The notes: a model not told the origin generated them from the sequence alone. DNA of 27,279 nucleotides from Calvatia gigantea (GCA_025093985.1 JACAAK010000046.1:1-27279); one strand, 5' to 3'; shown: positions 1 to 11,717, numbered from the stretch's first letter. Numbers and translations: made by a program.

Positions 1-51
1 GCTGACGTAACGGCTTTGGAAGCGAAAGTCAAAGCGGCTCCAGCATCTTAA
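1..51 (+). CDS. C-terminal end of an unidentified gene
   Basis: Frame 1 is open from the window edge and stops at TAA 49-51, leaving 16 residues (ADVTALEAKVKAAPAS). A strong hairpin terminator follows 20 bp later, which supports this being a real gene end. The Ala/Lys-rich tail is too short to name a family. Confidence 0.5.
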   Translation, partial: ADVTALEAKVKAAPAS

Positions 52-69
52 TGACCTCCCTACCCTTTA

Positions 70-93
70 AAGCAAGCCTTGGCTTGCTTTTTT
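70..93 (+). terminator. Rho-independent terminator
   Basis: A perfect 9-bp stem (AAGCAAGCC, 70-78, with GGCTTGCTT, 81-89) runs directly into a T-run ending at 93. It terminates the gene that ends at 51 and insulates the peroxidase gene downstream. Confidence 0.85.
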
Positions 94-123
94 GTTGCGA
101 TCAATCAGCAAATGGGCGTGACT

Positions 124-151
124 TTGTCGAACGCTTCCAACACAATAAAAT
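124..151 (+). promoter_or_regulatory. Candidate sigma-70 promoter of the glutathione peroxidase gene
   Basis: TTGTCG (124-129) and TAAAAT (146-151) are separated by 16 bp, after the upstream terminator and before the ribosome binding site at 163-167. The match is moderate; assignment rests on position and spacing. Confidence 0.35.
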
Positions 152-174
152 GCACATCGTATAAGGACACGCAA

Positions 175-720
175 ATGAGCACTTCGATTTATAATATTCC
201 TGTCAAAACCATTCAAGGCAATGACACCACCTTGAACTCGTATCAAGGCAAAGTTTTACTGATTGTCAATACCGCTTCAAAATGTGGCCTAACGCCTCAG
301 TACGAAGGTTTAGAGAAACTGTATACTGAAAAAAAAGAGCAAGGTCTTGAAATTTTAGGCTTTCCTGCGAACAATTTTCTAGCGCAGGAACCTGGTTCCG
401 ATGATGAAATTCAAGCATTTTGCTCACTTAATTACCAAATCAATTTTCCGCTATTTTCTAAAATTTCCGTTGCGGGTGAAGACAAACATCCACTGTATCA
501 ATCTTTAACCCAAGCTATTCCAGTTCGTACTGGCGAAGGTCCATGGTGGAAAGATTTAGTCGATTATGGCTTAACCCCTAACGAGCCACCCGAAGTATTG
601 TGGAATTTCGAAAAATTTTTAGTCAATAAAAATGGTGAAGTGGTTGCTCGTTTTGCACCAGATATTACTGCAGATGATGCACGAATTGTAGATGCAATTA
701 ATGCAGAGCTCCTAAAATAA
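175..720 (+). CDS. Glutathione peroxidase (BtuE/GPx family), probably thioredoxin-dependent
   Basis: A 181-residue thiol peroxidase that reduces hydrogen peroxide or lipid hydroperoxides in the cytoplasm. The ATG at 175 is preferred because AAGGA (163-167) lies 7 bp upstream; the frame is open further back to 79 but that extension overlaps the terminator and looks unlike the family. The catalytic tetrad is visible: Cys37 in NTASKCG, Gln71 in QEPG, and Trp143-Asn144 in LWNF. A second cysteine, Cys83 in AFCS, sits where the resolving cysteine of two-cysteine, thioredoxin-using GPx enzymes lies. The cysteine usually found in FPCNQF is Ala65 here (FPANNF). Length is normal. It appears to be transcribed alone. 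Family assignment is firm; the natural reductant is inferred. Confidence 0.93.
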   Translation: MSTSIYNIPVKTIQGNDTTLNSYQGKVLLIVNTASKCGLTPQYEGLEKLYTEKKEQGLEILGFPANNFLAQEPGSDDEIQAFCSLNYQINFPLFSKISVAGEDKHPLYQSLTQAIPVRTGEGPWWKDLVDYGLTPNEPPEVLWNFEKFLVNKNGEVVARFAPDITADDARIVDAINAELLK

Positions 721-731
721 AATTGCGAGGG

Positions 732-779
732 ATGTAAGTCTATAGCATTTTCTGTAACACAAAATGATAGGCTTACATT
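732..779. repeat. Imperfect inverted repeat after the peroxidase gene
   Basis: ATGTAAG at 732-738 and CTTACAT at 772-778 are the outer arms, and GCATTTT / AAAATG near the centre pair too, giving an imperfect stem of about 20 bp around a short loop. It begins 12 bp after the stop codon. There is no clear T-run, so it may be a processed 3' hairpin, a weak terminator or a small dispersed repeat. Confidence 0.45.
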
Positions 780-911
780 CGCTTCGTTGAAAAAACAGAC
801 CAAAATCCATGTTTCATTTCATTTTTTTGTTATGACTTTGAAATCATCTATTTTAACTCCACATTTAAGCCCCATATTCTTCATATTGCTGATACAAAGT
901 TAGAAAATGTC

Positions 912-1511
912 ATGAAAAAGTTCGTCCAAGGTGCTGTCCTTCCTTTCACCCTTTTTGCTTCTTCCTTATTGATCTTGGGCTGTGATTCCACTGCTCAAAA
1001 TTCAGCGGAAAAGGACATAAATGAATCTCAAACTGTTAGTGTTTCAAATGATGATTCTGCTTCAGAACAACAAACGGCTAAACCCGAGATTGAATTAAAA
1101 TCTGGGAATGTTTTCTACATTGCACGTGATGTTGCCGATGTTCAACTCAAAGCAGGTGATTACATTGCACAACTACAGCAATCTCAGGAAAATTTACAAC
1201 AAGCCCTAGAAGCCAAGGATATTCAACAGCTTGAAACTACAGTTACAGCGCTGAAATCTCAATTAACAGGCTTTAACCAAGCACTTGAGCAACTCAATTT
1301 AAAAAGTAGTGAAATCGATGACATTCGTCAAAACATTCAAACTGCAAATGAACAAGCACTTAAATCACCACTAATGAATGGAGAGGTTGATTTCAGTCAG
1401 GTTAATTTGCAAAAGATTGAACAACAACTTGGTTCTGTACAAAGTGAAATGTTAAAACTTGCAGCAATGTTGATTCCAACATCAAATAGCGAATCAGACA
1501 GTAAAAGTTAA
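912..1511 (+). CDS. Predicted lipoprotein, unknown function
   Basis: A 199-residue protein with a lipoprotein signal peptide: lysines at 2-3, a hydrophobic stretch, then lipobox LILGC with the lipidated Cys24. Residue Asp25 after the cysteine would favour inner-membrane retention by the E. coli Lol rule, which may not hold in Acinetobacter. The mature part starts with a Ser/Glu/Asp-rich linker (25-60) and continues as a Gln/Leu-rich, almost wholly helical region (about 85-185), probably a coiled coil. I do not recognise a named family. No strong Shine-Dalgarno is seen. It is a single gene, convergent with the adhP-type gene. Confidence 0.75.
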   Translation: MKKFVQGAVLPFTLFASSLLILGCDSTAQNSAEKDINESQTVSVSNDDSASEQQTAKPEIELKSGNVFYIARDVADVQLKAGDYIAQLQQSQENLQQALEAKDIQQLETTVTALKSQLTGFNQALEQLNLKSSEIDDIRQNIQTANEQALKSPLMNGEVDFSQVNLQKIEQQLGSVQSEMLKLAAMLIPTSNSESDSKS

Positions 1512-1523
1512 TTTTATTGAGCT

Positions 1524-1554
1524 AAAAAGTGAGCCCCACTCAATCGATGGGGCT
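1524..1554 (-). terminator. Terminator of the alcohol dehydrogenase gene
   Basis: The stem AGCCCCA (1532-1538) / TGGGGCT (1548-1554) has a 9-nt loop. Read on the minus strand it is followed by CAC and five Ts, so it serves the minus-strand gene ending at 1626. The plus-strand lipoprotein gene ends at 1511 and gets no T-run from it. Confidence 0.6.
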
Positions 1555-1625
1555 AACACTGCCTTTATGAATAGACACTTTATAAATAATCACTGTACGA
1601 ATATAGTGATAAATAATGAGTCTAA

Positions 1626-2656
1626 TTAAAGTCGCATATCAACCACAATACGCCCATCGATTTTGCCATGCTCCATCCGACTAAAAATATCATTAATATT
1701 TTCAATTGGTTCAACACTGATATGTGCTTTAACTTTTCCTTTCGCAGCAATATCTAGGGCTTCTTTTAAGTCTAAACGTGTCCTACAATCGAACCGCGAA
1801 CAGTAATGCCATCGAGCACCATATCAAAAATTGACAGATCAAATTTACCTGGTGGTAAACCATTCAGGACCATCGTTCCACCACGTCTAACAATCGCCAC
1901 AGCTTGCTCAAATGCTTTTGGAGACACTGCTGTAACAAGCACGCCATGACAGCCTTCACCTGTAGCAGCAAGTACAGCTTCTTTTACATCCACTTTTAAG
2001 GCATTGATACCAACATCAGCACCCAAACTCTTTGCAAGTTCTAACTTAGAATCATCTACATCAATGGCAACGACATTAAAACCCATAGTTTTCGCATATT
2101 GAACTGCAACATGGCCTAAACCACCAATGCCTGAAATAGCAACCCAATTGCCTGTTTTCGCTTCAGTCATCTTCAAGCCTTTGTAAACAGTGACACCTGC
2201 ACAAAGGATTGGCGCAATTGCCAATAAATCTACGCCTTCTGGAATCACACCAACGTATTCACCATCGGCTAAACAATATTCAGCAAAGCTACCATTCACA
2301 GAATAGCCTGAATTTTGTTGCAATTTACACAGTGTTTCCCAGCCTGCATAACAATGATCACAATGTCCACAAGCAGAATATAACCAAGGAATACCAACCA
2401 CATCACCTACTTTTAAGTGATCAATTCCAGCACCTATTTCTACTACTTCGCCCACGCCTTCATGCCCAGGAATAAAAGGAAGTGTCGGTTTGATTGGCCA
2501 ATCACCTTGCATTGCATGTAAATCAGTATGACAAATACCTGTTGCAATAATTTTGACCAATACCTTCCCCGCAGTCACTTCTGGGATAGGCATTTCTTTA
2601 ATTTCTAATGGCTTATTAAATGCTGTGACAACTGCCGCTTTCATCATTTTTGGCAT
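1626..2656 (-). CDS. adhP: Zinc-dependent alcohol dehydrogenase, AdhP type (one frameshift)
   Basis: A medium-chain NAD-dependent alcohol dehydrogenase of about 343 residues oxidising primary alcohols. The ATG at 2656 follows AAGGAGTTAG, a strong ribosome site. Visible features: catalytic-zinc Cys in ICHTDLH and His in GHEGVGEV, the structural-zinc cluster [15 protein letters not shown], and the Rossmann glycine motif [14 protein letters not shown]. The uninterrupted frame stops early, at 1772, just after GSIVG. The missing C-terminal 48 residues are present in another frame down to TAA at 1628-1626 and end in GRIVVDMRL, as expected for the family. One T seems to be missing at about 1781. Probably a sequencing error; otherwise the enzyme lacks its C-terminal part. 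Confidence 0.88.
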
Positions 2657-2855
2657 TAAACTAACTCCTTATAGTGTTGGCTGAGCTTTTTTAAGAATCA
2701 TACTCAGTAAATTACACAATAAAAGTTATAAGGTTGGTTTTAGGTAGGTTTAAGCCAATCATAATGACAAAAAAGCTTATATTCTTAAAAATACTATTTA
2801 TAAAACAATGGATTATATTAAAAATATATTTTAAATTTTATTTTTATCATCTTCC

Positions 2856-2877
2856 TTTGTAGTATCAGTACTACAAA
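2856..2877. repeat. Perfect 9-bp palindrome in the adhP upstream region
   Basis: TTTGTAGTA (2856-2864) and TACTACAAA (2869-2877) are exact inverted repeats around a 4-base loop. The element sits 34 bp beyond the stop of the minus-strand lipoprotein gene and 200 bp upstream of the adhP-type gene. It could be an operator or a 3' hairpin; no T-run decides it. The rest of 2657-2910 is AT-rich with nothing clear. Confidence 0.45.
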
Positions 2878-2910
2878 TTGACGATTTTCATTATTATTTT
2901 ATATTCTAAA

Positions 2911-3369
2911 TTAAGAATGAGCCTGAAGATTACATTGCTTATCATTACCTAGAACTCTTTTTATATCTTGCTTAAAACGCATCTTTGCAAATTTATAATC
3001 TTTAGGTAAATATAAGGTAAATCGTGTTTGATTATCACCTATGCTTTCTAGTGTCGCTTTATATAAATACACACCTCCTTTTGAACGAGCAAAAAGCGTT
3101 GCCATCGCTAAATTCGGTTCAAACTTGTTATCTGTGTAAACAAAATTCTTTTCACTGGTAAAAGCCATACAGCGACCATAGGCTATTCTCAAATTTTTAT
3201 ATGCATGTTCATAGTGTATGGCTAATTCTGTACTTAATCCATTTTCATAGGAATTAGCAACCAAAGCAGCTTCTGTCGGTTGTACAGGACCAATAACGAA
3301 TTGTTGCTGGCAAGCAGATAACATAAGGGATGGAACAATAAGAACTATAAATTTCTGCAATAAATTCAA
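2911..3369 (-). CDS. Predicted lipoprotein with TTG start, unknown function
   Basis: A 152-residue predicted lipoprotein: a hydrophobic segment (8-16) leads to lipobox LSAC with Cys20. The start codon is TTG at 3369. It is chosen because AAGG lies about 8 bp upstream and because the next ATG, inside the signal peptide, would destroy it. The mature part contains a patch, around residues 55-85, with YEHAYKNLRIAYGRC and a run reading FTSEKNFVYTDNKF, then basic Lys-rich strands near the end. I do not recognise a family. Divergent from the kinase-like gene at 3486. Confidence 0.75.
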   Translation of the reverse strand: MNLLQKFIVLIVPSLMLSACQQQFVIGPVQPTEAALVANSYENGLSTELAIHYEHAYKNLRIAYGRCMAFTSEKNFVYTDNKFEPNLAMATLFARSKGGVYLYKATLESIGDNQTRFTLYLPKDYKFAKMRFKQDIKRVLGNDKQCNLQAHS

Positions 3370-3485
3370 GAGCGCGACCTTTTATTTTTTATGATTAATT
3401 TTTCATCTGCCATCTACGATAAGCATTGAGCAGAATTATAGCGCATGTTTAAATGATTCATTCTTTTCAAATCGTATCACCTTTT

Positions 3486-3932
3486 ATGCAATTGATTATT
3501 TTCACAGGTGTTCAAGCTTCTGGTAAATCTAGTTTTTATCTTTTAAATTTATACCATAGCCACTTACGTATCAATTTAGATATGCTAAAAACAAGGCATC
3601 GTGAAAATATGATTTTTGAAGCCTGTTTAGCCTCCAAAACCAAAACTGTGATTGATAATACCAACCCGACCAAAACAGACCGTGCACGTTATATTCAACG
3701 AGCTAAAGATGCTGGCTTTGAAGTGATTTCTTATTATTTTGAAACCGATTTAAACAGTGCTTTAGAACGTAATAGCCATCGCGAAGGCAAAGCCAATATT
3801 CCTGAAGTCGGTATTCGTGCGACTTATAAGAAACTTGAAGTGCCAAGTTTGGATGAAGGCTTTGATGAGATATTTAAAGTGAAAATTGTCGGGAATGGGG
3901 AGTTTCAAATTCAATCTTCAAATATTGTTTAA
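3486..3932 (+). CDS. P-loop ATP-binding protein, polynucleotide-kinase-like
   Basis: A small nucleoside-triphosphate-binding protein of the AAA_33 / polynucleotide kinase type. With the ATG at 3486 it has 148 residues. The Walker A motif GVQASGKS lies at residues 8-15, as in proteins such as T4 Pnk where the P-loop follows the first strand. The strand VIDNTNPTKTDR and the arginine-rich lid region (ALERNSHREGK) also fit small kinases. An in-frame ATG at 3453 would add 11 residues; neither start has a good ribosome site, and family length favours the inner one. The substrate cannot be told from sequence. Confidence 0.8.
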   Translation: MQLIIFTGVQASGKSSFYLLNLYHSHLRINLDMLKTRHRENMIFEACLASKTKTVIDNTNPTKTDRARYIQRAKDAGFEVISYYFETDLNSALERNSHREGKANIPEVGIRATYKKLEVPSLDEGFDEIFKVKIVGNGEFQIQSSNIV

Positions 3933-4000
3933 TGTTTAAAAATATATACATTCAAGCATTTAATACGAGCTTTCTAAAAATTAAAAGCGGGAATAAAATC

Positions 4001-4357
4001 TTATCTCGAAATTTTAAATTTCCTAAAAAAACGCAATAATGTTTGTAAATTATGCACTTTTAAAAAATATCTAGGGTCTACTATCACTTTATAAGTAAAA
4101 AAGAAAAGATGAAAAAATAAAAAAAGGAATTTAAAAGCTTCGAGATTGTTGTTATTTAAATTTTCTGAAAATTGAAAACAACAAAATAAAATACTCATAA
4201 CTAAAAATATGCATAGCAAAAATTTGCGAAAATTTGTTTTTAAAAGAACTTCATTACGAGCTTTAGTTCTTGTTTTTATTATATTGTCTTTTTCTTTAAG
4301 AAAACTAATCATCATCTGTAATTTATAAATTGAAACATTTAACTGATTAAAGCTCAA
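4001..4357 (-). CDS. Doubtful small membrane ORF
   Basis: An open frame of 118 codons starting with TTG at 4357, lying just after the ATP synthase terminator. An ATG-initiated version (MMISFLKEK) is about 15 residues shorter. It contains two hydrophobic, Phe/Leu-rich stretches that could span the membrane (about 46-63 and 74-92) and a basic C-terminus. There is no Shine-Dalgarno for any start, and the Phe/Lys/Asn richness may only reflect AT-rich non-coding DNA. I list it because it is the only candidate in this stretch. Confidence 0.3.
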   Translation of the reverse strand: MSFNQLNVSIYKLQMMISFLKEKDNIIKTRTKARNEVLLKTNFRKFLLCIFLVMSILFCCFQFSENLNNNNLEAFKFLFLFFHLFFFTYKVIVDPRYFLKVHNLQTLLRFFRKFKISR

Positions 4358-4393
4358 AAATTAAGTATTTTATATTTTCTTTATGTAAAAATA

Positions 4394-4420
4394 AAAAAAC
4401 CACCCTTTCGGGTGGTTTTT
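4394..4420. terminator. Terminator of the ATP synthase operon
   Basis: The stem CCACCC (4400-4405) / GGGTGG (4410-4415) with loop TTTC is flanked by A-runs and T-runs, so it can stop transcription from both sides. It lies 18 bp beyond the atpC stop codon. Confidence 0.85.
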
Positions 4421-4437
4421 CAATCTCGAACCGTGTT

Positions 4438-4858
4438 TTATTGAGCGCGGTTTTTGATTTTTCGGATCGTTTCTAACTGAGCAACAGTTTCTGCCAAACA
4501 CAGCAAGTGCTGCAGCTGTGTCCAAATCGCTTTTTTGGTTTGCAAGCAAAGCTTCAGCATTTTTACGTGCCTCAAGAATTGCAGCTTCATCCAAGTTTTC
4601 AGCACGAACTGCAGTATCTGCAAGAATCGTGATGACATGCGGTTGAACTTCTAGAACACCACCAGATACATAGATCAACTCTTCTGTACCATTTTCCAAC
4701 AGAACGCGAATTGCACCCGGTTGAAGCAAAGTTACAAGTGGCGCATGACCAGGCATAATACCTAGCTCACCGCCTGCACCTTTTGCAATTAGCATCGTTA
4801 CAGTGCCTGAGTACAAAGACTCGTTTACACTTACAACATCACACTGCATAGTCGCCAT
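4438..4858 (-). CDS. atpC: ATP synthase F1 subunit epsilon (one frameshift)
   Basis: The epsilon subunit of the rotor stalk, linking gamma to the c-ring and braking ATP hydrolysis. It starts at ATG 4858 (MATMQCDVVS). The N-terminal beta-sandwich (about 1-85, GELGIMPGHAPLVTLL) and the C-terminal helical hairpin (DEAAILEARKNAEALLANQK) are both recognisable. The frame then runs off into unrelated sequence and would give a 162-residue product. In the neighbouring frame the expected end, ETIRKIKNRAQ, stops at 4440-4438, for about 139 residues, the normal length. An extra base in the AAA run at 4496-4498 explains this. It is the last gene of the operon, followed by the terminator. Confidence 0.93.
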
Positions 4859-4885
4859 GAGAATCTCCTAAATTAGAGTCGCTAA

Positions 4886-6282
<1,397 letters not shown>

Positions 6283-6308
6283 TGCTGTCTCCTCAATTCA
6301 AAATAATG

Positions 6309-7177
6309 TTAAACGGCAGCGGCACCACCAACGATCTCAGAAATTTCCTGAGTAATCGCGGCTTGACGCAGCTTGTTATAAATAAGTTGTAGGCTCTTGA
6401 TCAAATCACCTGCGTTGTCCGTTGCAGCTTTCATTGCAACCATACGAGCTGACTGCTCACACGCGATGTTTTCGATCACGCCTTGATATACCACAGACTC
6501 GATATAACGAACCAATAAGCCATTTAAAAGCTCTTCAGCTTCAGGCTCATAGAGATAGTCCCAACCGTATTGACGGTTAAGGGTCTTGTTTTCTTCAGCA
6601 GTTGCTAAAGGAACAAGTTGTTCGATTTTTTGATTTTGAGTCATGGCATTGACAAAGCCGTTTGACACAAGATAAATACGATCTAACTCGCCTTTATCAA
6701 ATGCGTCTAACATCACCTGTACAGAACCAGATAACTGTTCAAGGCTTGGTGTATCACCGACATTTGTCGTAGCACCCAGCACTTTACCGCCGTAGTTTTT
6801 AAAAAACGAAACCGCTTTTGACCAATTAAAGCAAATTGAACTTCAATTGACTGCTCTTGTTGCTGTTGTACGTGTTTAACCACTTTTTTGAACAAGTTAA
6901 TGTTCAAACCACCAGCAAGGCCACGATCTGAAGACACAATGATATAGCCAACGCGCTTCACAGGGCGTTCAACCATATAACGGTGTTTGTATTCAGGATT
7001 CGCTTGAACCAAGTGAGCAATTACACGGTGCATATTTTTCGGCATACGGACGGCCTTGAGCCATGCGCTCTTGCGCACGACGCATCTTAGAAGCTGCTAC
7101 CATCTGCATCGCGCGAGTAATTTTCTGCGTGCTTTGATACTAGCTACTTTGGCGCGAATTTCTTTTAAATTTGCCAT
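6309..7177 (-). CDS. atpG: ATP synthase F1 subunit gamma (three frameshifts)
   Basis: The central rotating shaft of F1. The start is ATG 7177 ([15 protein letters not shown]) and the stop lies at 6309 after EIVGGAAAV. The N-terminal helix, the [11 protein letters not shown] motif and the C-terminal helix ([20 protein letters not shown]) are typical. The frame breaks three times: one base missing in the TTT run at 7133-7135, one extra in the TTTTT at 7035-7039, one missing in the TTTT at 6816-6819. Restoring length would give about 289 residues, the family norm. Because of these breaks automated calling would find two truncated pieces and miss the N-terminus. Confidence 0.93.
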
Positions 7178-7201
7178 ACGCTTAACCTAGTATTCGAAGG
7201 C

Positions 7202-7220
7202 CCTTTCGAGCCCTCGAAGG
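7202..7220. repeat. Hairpin between atpA and atpG
   Basis: CCTTTCGAG (7202-7210) and CTCGAAGG (7213-7220) pair with one bulged base. On the minus-strand transcript it stands between the atpA stop (7266) and the atpG start (7177). No T-run follows, so a role in mRNA processing or stability is more likely than termination. Confidence 0.4.
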
Positions 7221-7265
7221 TTGATCCGTGAACCAAACCAAAACTAAATCCAACTGAAGTTGAAA

Positions 7266-8810
7266 TTAGTAAGTTTGAGTCGCTTTAAAGCTTTCAATAC
7301 CTGCTTTGATTGCAGCTTCGATGTCTTTGTTGTAATCACCAGTTTCATCGATGTTTTGCATTAACGCAGCATTTTCTGAACGGAAGTAAGAGATTAACGC
7401 AGCATCAAAGTCTACGATTTTCTTCACTTCAACGTCAGCCATATAGCCTTCGTTAGATGCATAAATTGAAACAGCTTGGTCAGCAATTGAATATGGAGCA
7501 TATTGTTTTTGCTTCATTAATTCAGTTACACGTTGACCATGTTCAAGTTGCTTACGAGTTGCTTCATCAAGGTCAGAAGCGAACTGAGCAAACGCTGCCA
7601 ATTCACGGTATTGCGCCAAAGCAGTACGGATACCACCAGACAATTTTTTGATGATCTTAGTCTGCGCTGAACCACCAACACGAGATACAGAGATACCCGC
7701 GTTCACAGCAGGACGAATACCTGCGTTGAATAATGATGTTTCAAGGAAGATCTGACCGTCAGTGATCGAAATTACGTTCGTTGGTACGAATGCAGATACG
7801 TCACCCGCTTGAGTTTCAATGATTGGTAATGCAGTTAATGAACCAGTTTGGCCTTTAACTTCACCATTCGTGAATTTCTCAACGTAGTCAGCAGAAACGC
7901 GCGAAGCACGCTCAAGAAGACGAGAGTGAAGATAGAATACGTCACCTGGATACGCTTCACGACCTGGTGGACGACGTAATAACAATGAAATTTGACGGTA
8001 AGCAACAGCTTGCTTAGACAAATCATCATAAATGATTAGTGCATCTTCACCGCGGTCACGGAAGTATTCACCCATTGTACAGCCAGAGTATGGAGCCAAG
8101 TACAACATTGCTGCTGGATCGGCTGCAGCTGCTGCTACAACAGTGGTATACGCCATAGCGCCAGTTTCTTCTAGCTTGCGCACAACGTTAGCAATAGTCG
8201 ATTGTTTTTGACCAATAGCTACGTATACACATTTAATGCCAGAGTTTTTCTGAGCGATGATCGCATCGATCGCCATCGCTGTTTTACCAGTTTGACGGTC
8301 ACCAATGATCAACTCACGCTGACCACGGCCTACAGGAATCATTGTATCTACTGATTTATAACCAGTTTGTACAGGCTGATCCACTGATTGACGCCAAATT
8401 ACGCCTGGTGCTACTTTTTCAACAGCATCAGTTAATTTTGCATCAATTGGGCCTTTACCATCAATTGGATTACCCAAAGCATCTACTACACGGCCTAAAA
8501 GTTCTGGACCAACCGGAACTTCTAATACACGACCTGTGCAACGCGCTTTTTGACCTTCTTGAAGGCTTAAGTAGTTACCTAAAACAACGACGCCCACTGA
8601 ATCCTGTTCTAGGTTCAGTGCCATACCGTATAAGCCGCCGTCGAATTCGATCATTTCACCGTACATTGCATCAGCAAGGCCGTGAATACGCACAATACCG
8701 TCGGAAACCATAACAATGGTCCCTTCGTTTTTAGCGGTCGCGCTGGTGTCCAGATCGCCGATACGCTGTTTAATGAGCGCACTGATCTCGGATGGATTCA
8801 GTTGTTGCAT
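7266..8810 (-). CDS. atpA: ATP synthase F1 subunit alpha
   Basis: The non-catalytic nucleotide-binding alpha subunit, 514 residues, undamaged. The start is the ATG at 8810 ([10 protein letters not shown]), 9 bp after GAGG; the upstream in-frame TTG at 8825 overlaps that ribosome site and is rejected. The P-loop GDRQTGKT is at residues 170-177. The conserved region around [26 protein letters not shown] and the C-terminal helical domain are present. It lies between atpH (29 nt after that gene's stop) and atpG. Confidence 0.97.
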   Translation of the reverse strand: MQQLNPSEISALIKQRIGDLDTSATAKNEGTIVMVSDGIVRIHGLADAMYGEMIEFDGGLYGMALNLEQDSVGVVVLGNYLSLQEGQKARCTGRVLEVPVGPELLGRVVDALGNPIDGKGPIDAKLTDAVEKVAPGVIWRQSVDQPVQTGYKSVDTMIPVGRGQRELIIGDRQTGKTAMAIDAIIAQKNSGIKCVYVAIGQKQSTIANVVRKLEETGAMAYTTVVAAAAADPAAMLYLAPYSGCTMGEYFRDRGEDALIIYDDLSKQAVAYRQISLLLRRPPGREAYPGDVFYLHSRLLERASRVSADYVEKFTNGEVKGQTGSLTALPIIETQAGDVSAFVPTNVISITDGQIFLETSLFNAGIRPAVNAGISVSRVGGSAQTKIIKKLSGGIRTALAQYRELAAFAQFASDLDEATRKQLEHGQRVTELMKQKQYAPYSIADQAVSIYASNEGYMADVEVKKIVDFDAALISYFRSENAALMQNIDETGDYNKDIEAAIKAGIESFKATQTY

Positions 8811-8854
8811 TGCGCTATACCTCAATCTTTTTAAAGTTCAGTCTTCATATGCAA

Positions 8855-9391
8855 TTAAGCAAGAAGACGAGTCCGCATTTTTTCTAGCTTGTTAAGCGCA
8901 GAATCATCTATCACTTGGTCGCCTGCACGAATAACAACACCAGCAATAAGCTCTGGTTTAACTTCTACAGAAACATTTACCGCAGCTTCGAATTTTTTCT
9001 CTAAAGCATGTGCAAGTAATTGTTCTTGTACAGAAGTCAATGGGAATGCAGATTCAATCACTACATCCACAGTATTGTTATTCTGTGATTTGAGCTGCTC
9101 GTATTCAGCAGAAATTTCAGGAAGAAGCGCCAAACGGTTGTTTTCAGCAAGCAATGTCAAAAAATTTGACACTGCTGCAGTTTGGTCTTCGCCTAATACT
9201 TTTGCAAAAAGACTTACCTGCTCAGCAGGAGTAAGCTCAGGGCGAGTTAAGAAAGCTGAAAATGCTTCGTCTTGCACCGCAGCACTGAGCAAGTTCAATG
9301 CAGATGACCAAGAGTCAGTTGCATTTTGCTCAGAAGCGTAAGCAAATGCTGCTTTAGCGTACGGGCGTGCCAACGTCAAGAGTTCAGCCAT
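8855..9391 (-). CDS. atpH: ATP synthase F1 subunit delta
   Basis: The peripheral-stalk subunit (OSCP homologue) joining b to the top of F1; 178 residues, usual length. The N-terminal helical domain starts [19 protein letters not shown], the hallmark of the family, and the C-terminal domain has [19 protein letters not shown]. Twelve bases separate it from the atpF stop. Confidence 0.96.
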   Translation of the reverse strand: MAELLTLARPYAKAAFAYASEQNATDSWSSALNLLSAAVQDEAFSAFLTRPELTPAEQVSLFAKVLGEDQTAAVSNFLTLLAENNRLALLPEISAEYEQLKSQNNNTVDVVIESAFPLTSVQEQLLAHALEKKFEAAVNVSVEVKPELIAGVVIRAGDQVIDDSALNKLEKMRTRLLA

Positions 9392-9403
9392 AATCCGCCT
9401 CTC

Positions 9404-9874
9404 TTAAAGTTTAGCAGCCAGCTGAGTCAGCATGGCATTGTGAGCTTCAGCATCAACTTTTTGGCTAAGAATTTTCTCAGCACCTGTTACTGCAAGATCA
9501 GCAACTTGTTGACGTAATTCTTCACGAGCAGAATTGATTTCTGTATCAACAGCTTCTTTTGCTTGTTGACGAATACGCTCACCTTCAGCTGACGCTTGAG
9601 TACGAGCTTCTTCTACCAATTGTGCACCGCGACGGTTCGCTTGTTCGATCAATTGAGCCGCTTGCGCTTTCGCTGCATCTAATTCAGCTTTCACTTGAGC
9701 TTGCGCATCCGCAAGATCAGCTTTTGCTTTTTCAGCAGCGTTTAAGCCATCAGCGATTTTACGCTGACGCTCACTAATCGCATTGATTAGTGGTGGCCAT
9801 ACAAATTTCATGCAGAATGCGACAAACATCGCAAATGCAATCGCTTGGCCAATCAATGTGAGGTTGATATTCAT
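9404..9874 (-). CDS. atpF: ATP synthase Fo subunit b
   Basis: The stator b subunit, 156 residues, anchored in the membrane as a dimer. The N-terminus ([29 protein letters not shown]) is the single membrane helix; from about residue 30 the chain is charged and Ala/Gln/Glu-rich, forming the long parallel coiled coil that contacts delta. No break or oddity. Confidence 0.97.
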   Translation of the reverse strand: MNINLTLIGQAIAFAMFVAFCMKFVWPPLINAISERQRKIADGLNAAEKAKADLADAQAQVKAELDAAKAQAAQLIEQANRRGAQLVEEARTQASAEGERIRQQAKEAVDTEINSAREELRQQVADLAVTGAEKILSQKVDAEAHNAMLTQLAAKL

Positions 9875-9912
9875 TGCTATTCCTCAATAGTTTAATTTAG
9901 GAATTAAGCTGA

Positions 9913-10167
<255 letters not shown>

Positions 10168-10209
10168 TCAGAGGTTAGGTTTATACCAAATTAAATTAAA
10201 AAATTGTGC

Positions 10210-10235
10210 GCCCAACCATCCAGTGATAGTTGGGC
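10210..10235 (-). promoter_or_regulatory. Intercistronic hairpin upstream of atpE
   Basis: GCCCAAC (10210-10216) and GTTGGGC (10229-10235) form a perfect 7-bp stem with a 12-base loop that can add three more pairs. On the transcript it follows the atpB stop by 7 nt and precedes an A/U-rich leader to atpE. It could be a processing or stabilising hairpin, or a weak attenuator, that sets the c-subunit ratio. Confidence 0.5.
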
Positions 10236-10242
10236 ATTACCA

Positions 10243-11121
<879 letters not shown>

Positions 11122-11225
11122 TCACACCTGGTCAATGTCAAATACAAATAGAGAGAACGAACATCGCGTGCTGCTTGATATCTCGTCCATCTCCTAAAAA
11201 ACTTTTCAATTTTTTGTAGTGCTTA

Positions 11226-11624
11226 TTAAACTCGTTTTTGTTGACGCGACACCCAAAATGGAGCAACCCACGTCATGGTTTGAACGAGCATAAAACCACA
11301 AAACAACGCCACCGCTGACAACGGTTTGACATTGCTTAAAATTAAAATGAAACCAACAATCACAATTGCAAACTTACCCATCATGCCTTTATACATGTTC
11401 GCAAGAACTTGTTTAGAAGCGCGAGCTCCTGCTGCTCGAAACGACTGCCATGAAAAATAGCAAGTCGCAAGCCAACACACGAGCGCACCTAATGCTGCAC
11501 TCAGGGCTGCGGTTGAGTCTTTCACGACCCAGCCGATCAAGGCTGAAACAGGAATCATACATGCTTGTAAGAGGACTAAAGCTTTCGCTAATCGTCGGTC
11601 AATCAAGCGACTAGTTCGGCTCAT
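11226..11624 (-). CDS. atpI: ATP synthase subunit I (AtpI)
   Basis: A small membrane protein of 132 residues at the head of the operon. It has about four hydrophobic helices (for example ALVLLQACMIPVSALIGWVV and AIVIVGFILILSNV). AtpI proteins assist c-ring assembly and are dispensable in some species. Assignment relies on hydrophobic pattern, length and position directly upstream of atpB. Confidence 0.88.
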   Translation of the reverse strand: MSRTSRLIDRRLAKALVLLQACMIPVSALIGWVVKDSTAALSAALGALVCWLATCYFSWQSFRAAGARASKQVLANMYKGMMGKFAIVIVGFILILSNVKPLSAVALFCGFMLVQTMTWVAPFWVSRQQKRV

Positions 11625-11688
11625 TATTTATTCACTCACAACAATCATGCTTGACAAGTTTAGCTGATGATTATTTTTAATCGCAGGC

Positions 11689-11717
11689 ATTATAGAGTTA
11701 CACCCCTGAACATGCAA
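11689..11717 (-). promoter_or_regulatory. Sigma-70 promoter of the ATP synthase operon
   Basis: Read on the minus strand, TTGCAT (11717-11712) and a perfect TATAAT (11694-11689) are separated by 17 bp. The element lies about 65 bp upstream of the atpI start, and no other strong promoter is seen before atpB. Confidence 0.7.

Noticed and set aside
8889..9341. 150-codon plus-strand ORF opposite atpH
   Set aside because: A shadow of the conserved atpH frame; Ser/Ala-rich composition follows from atpH codons read backwards.
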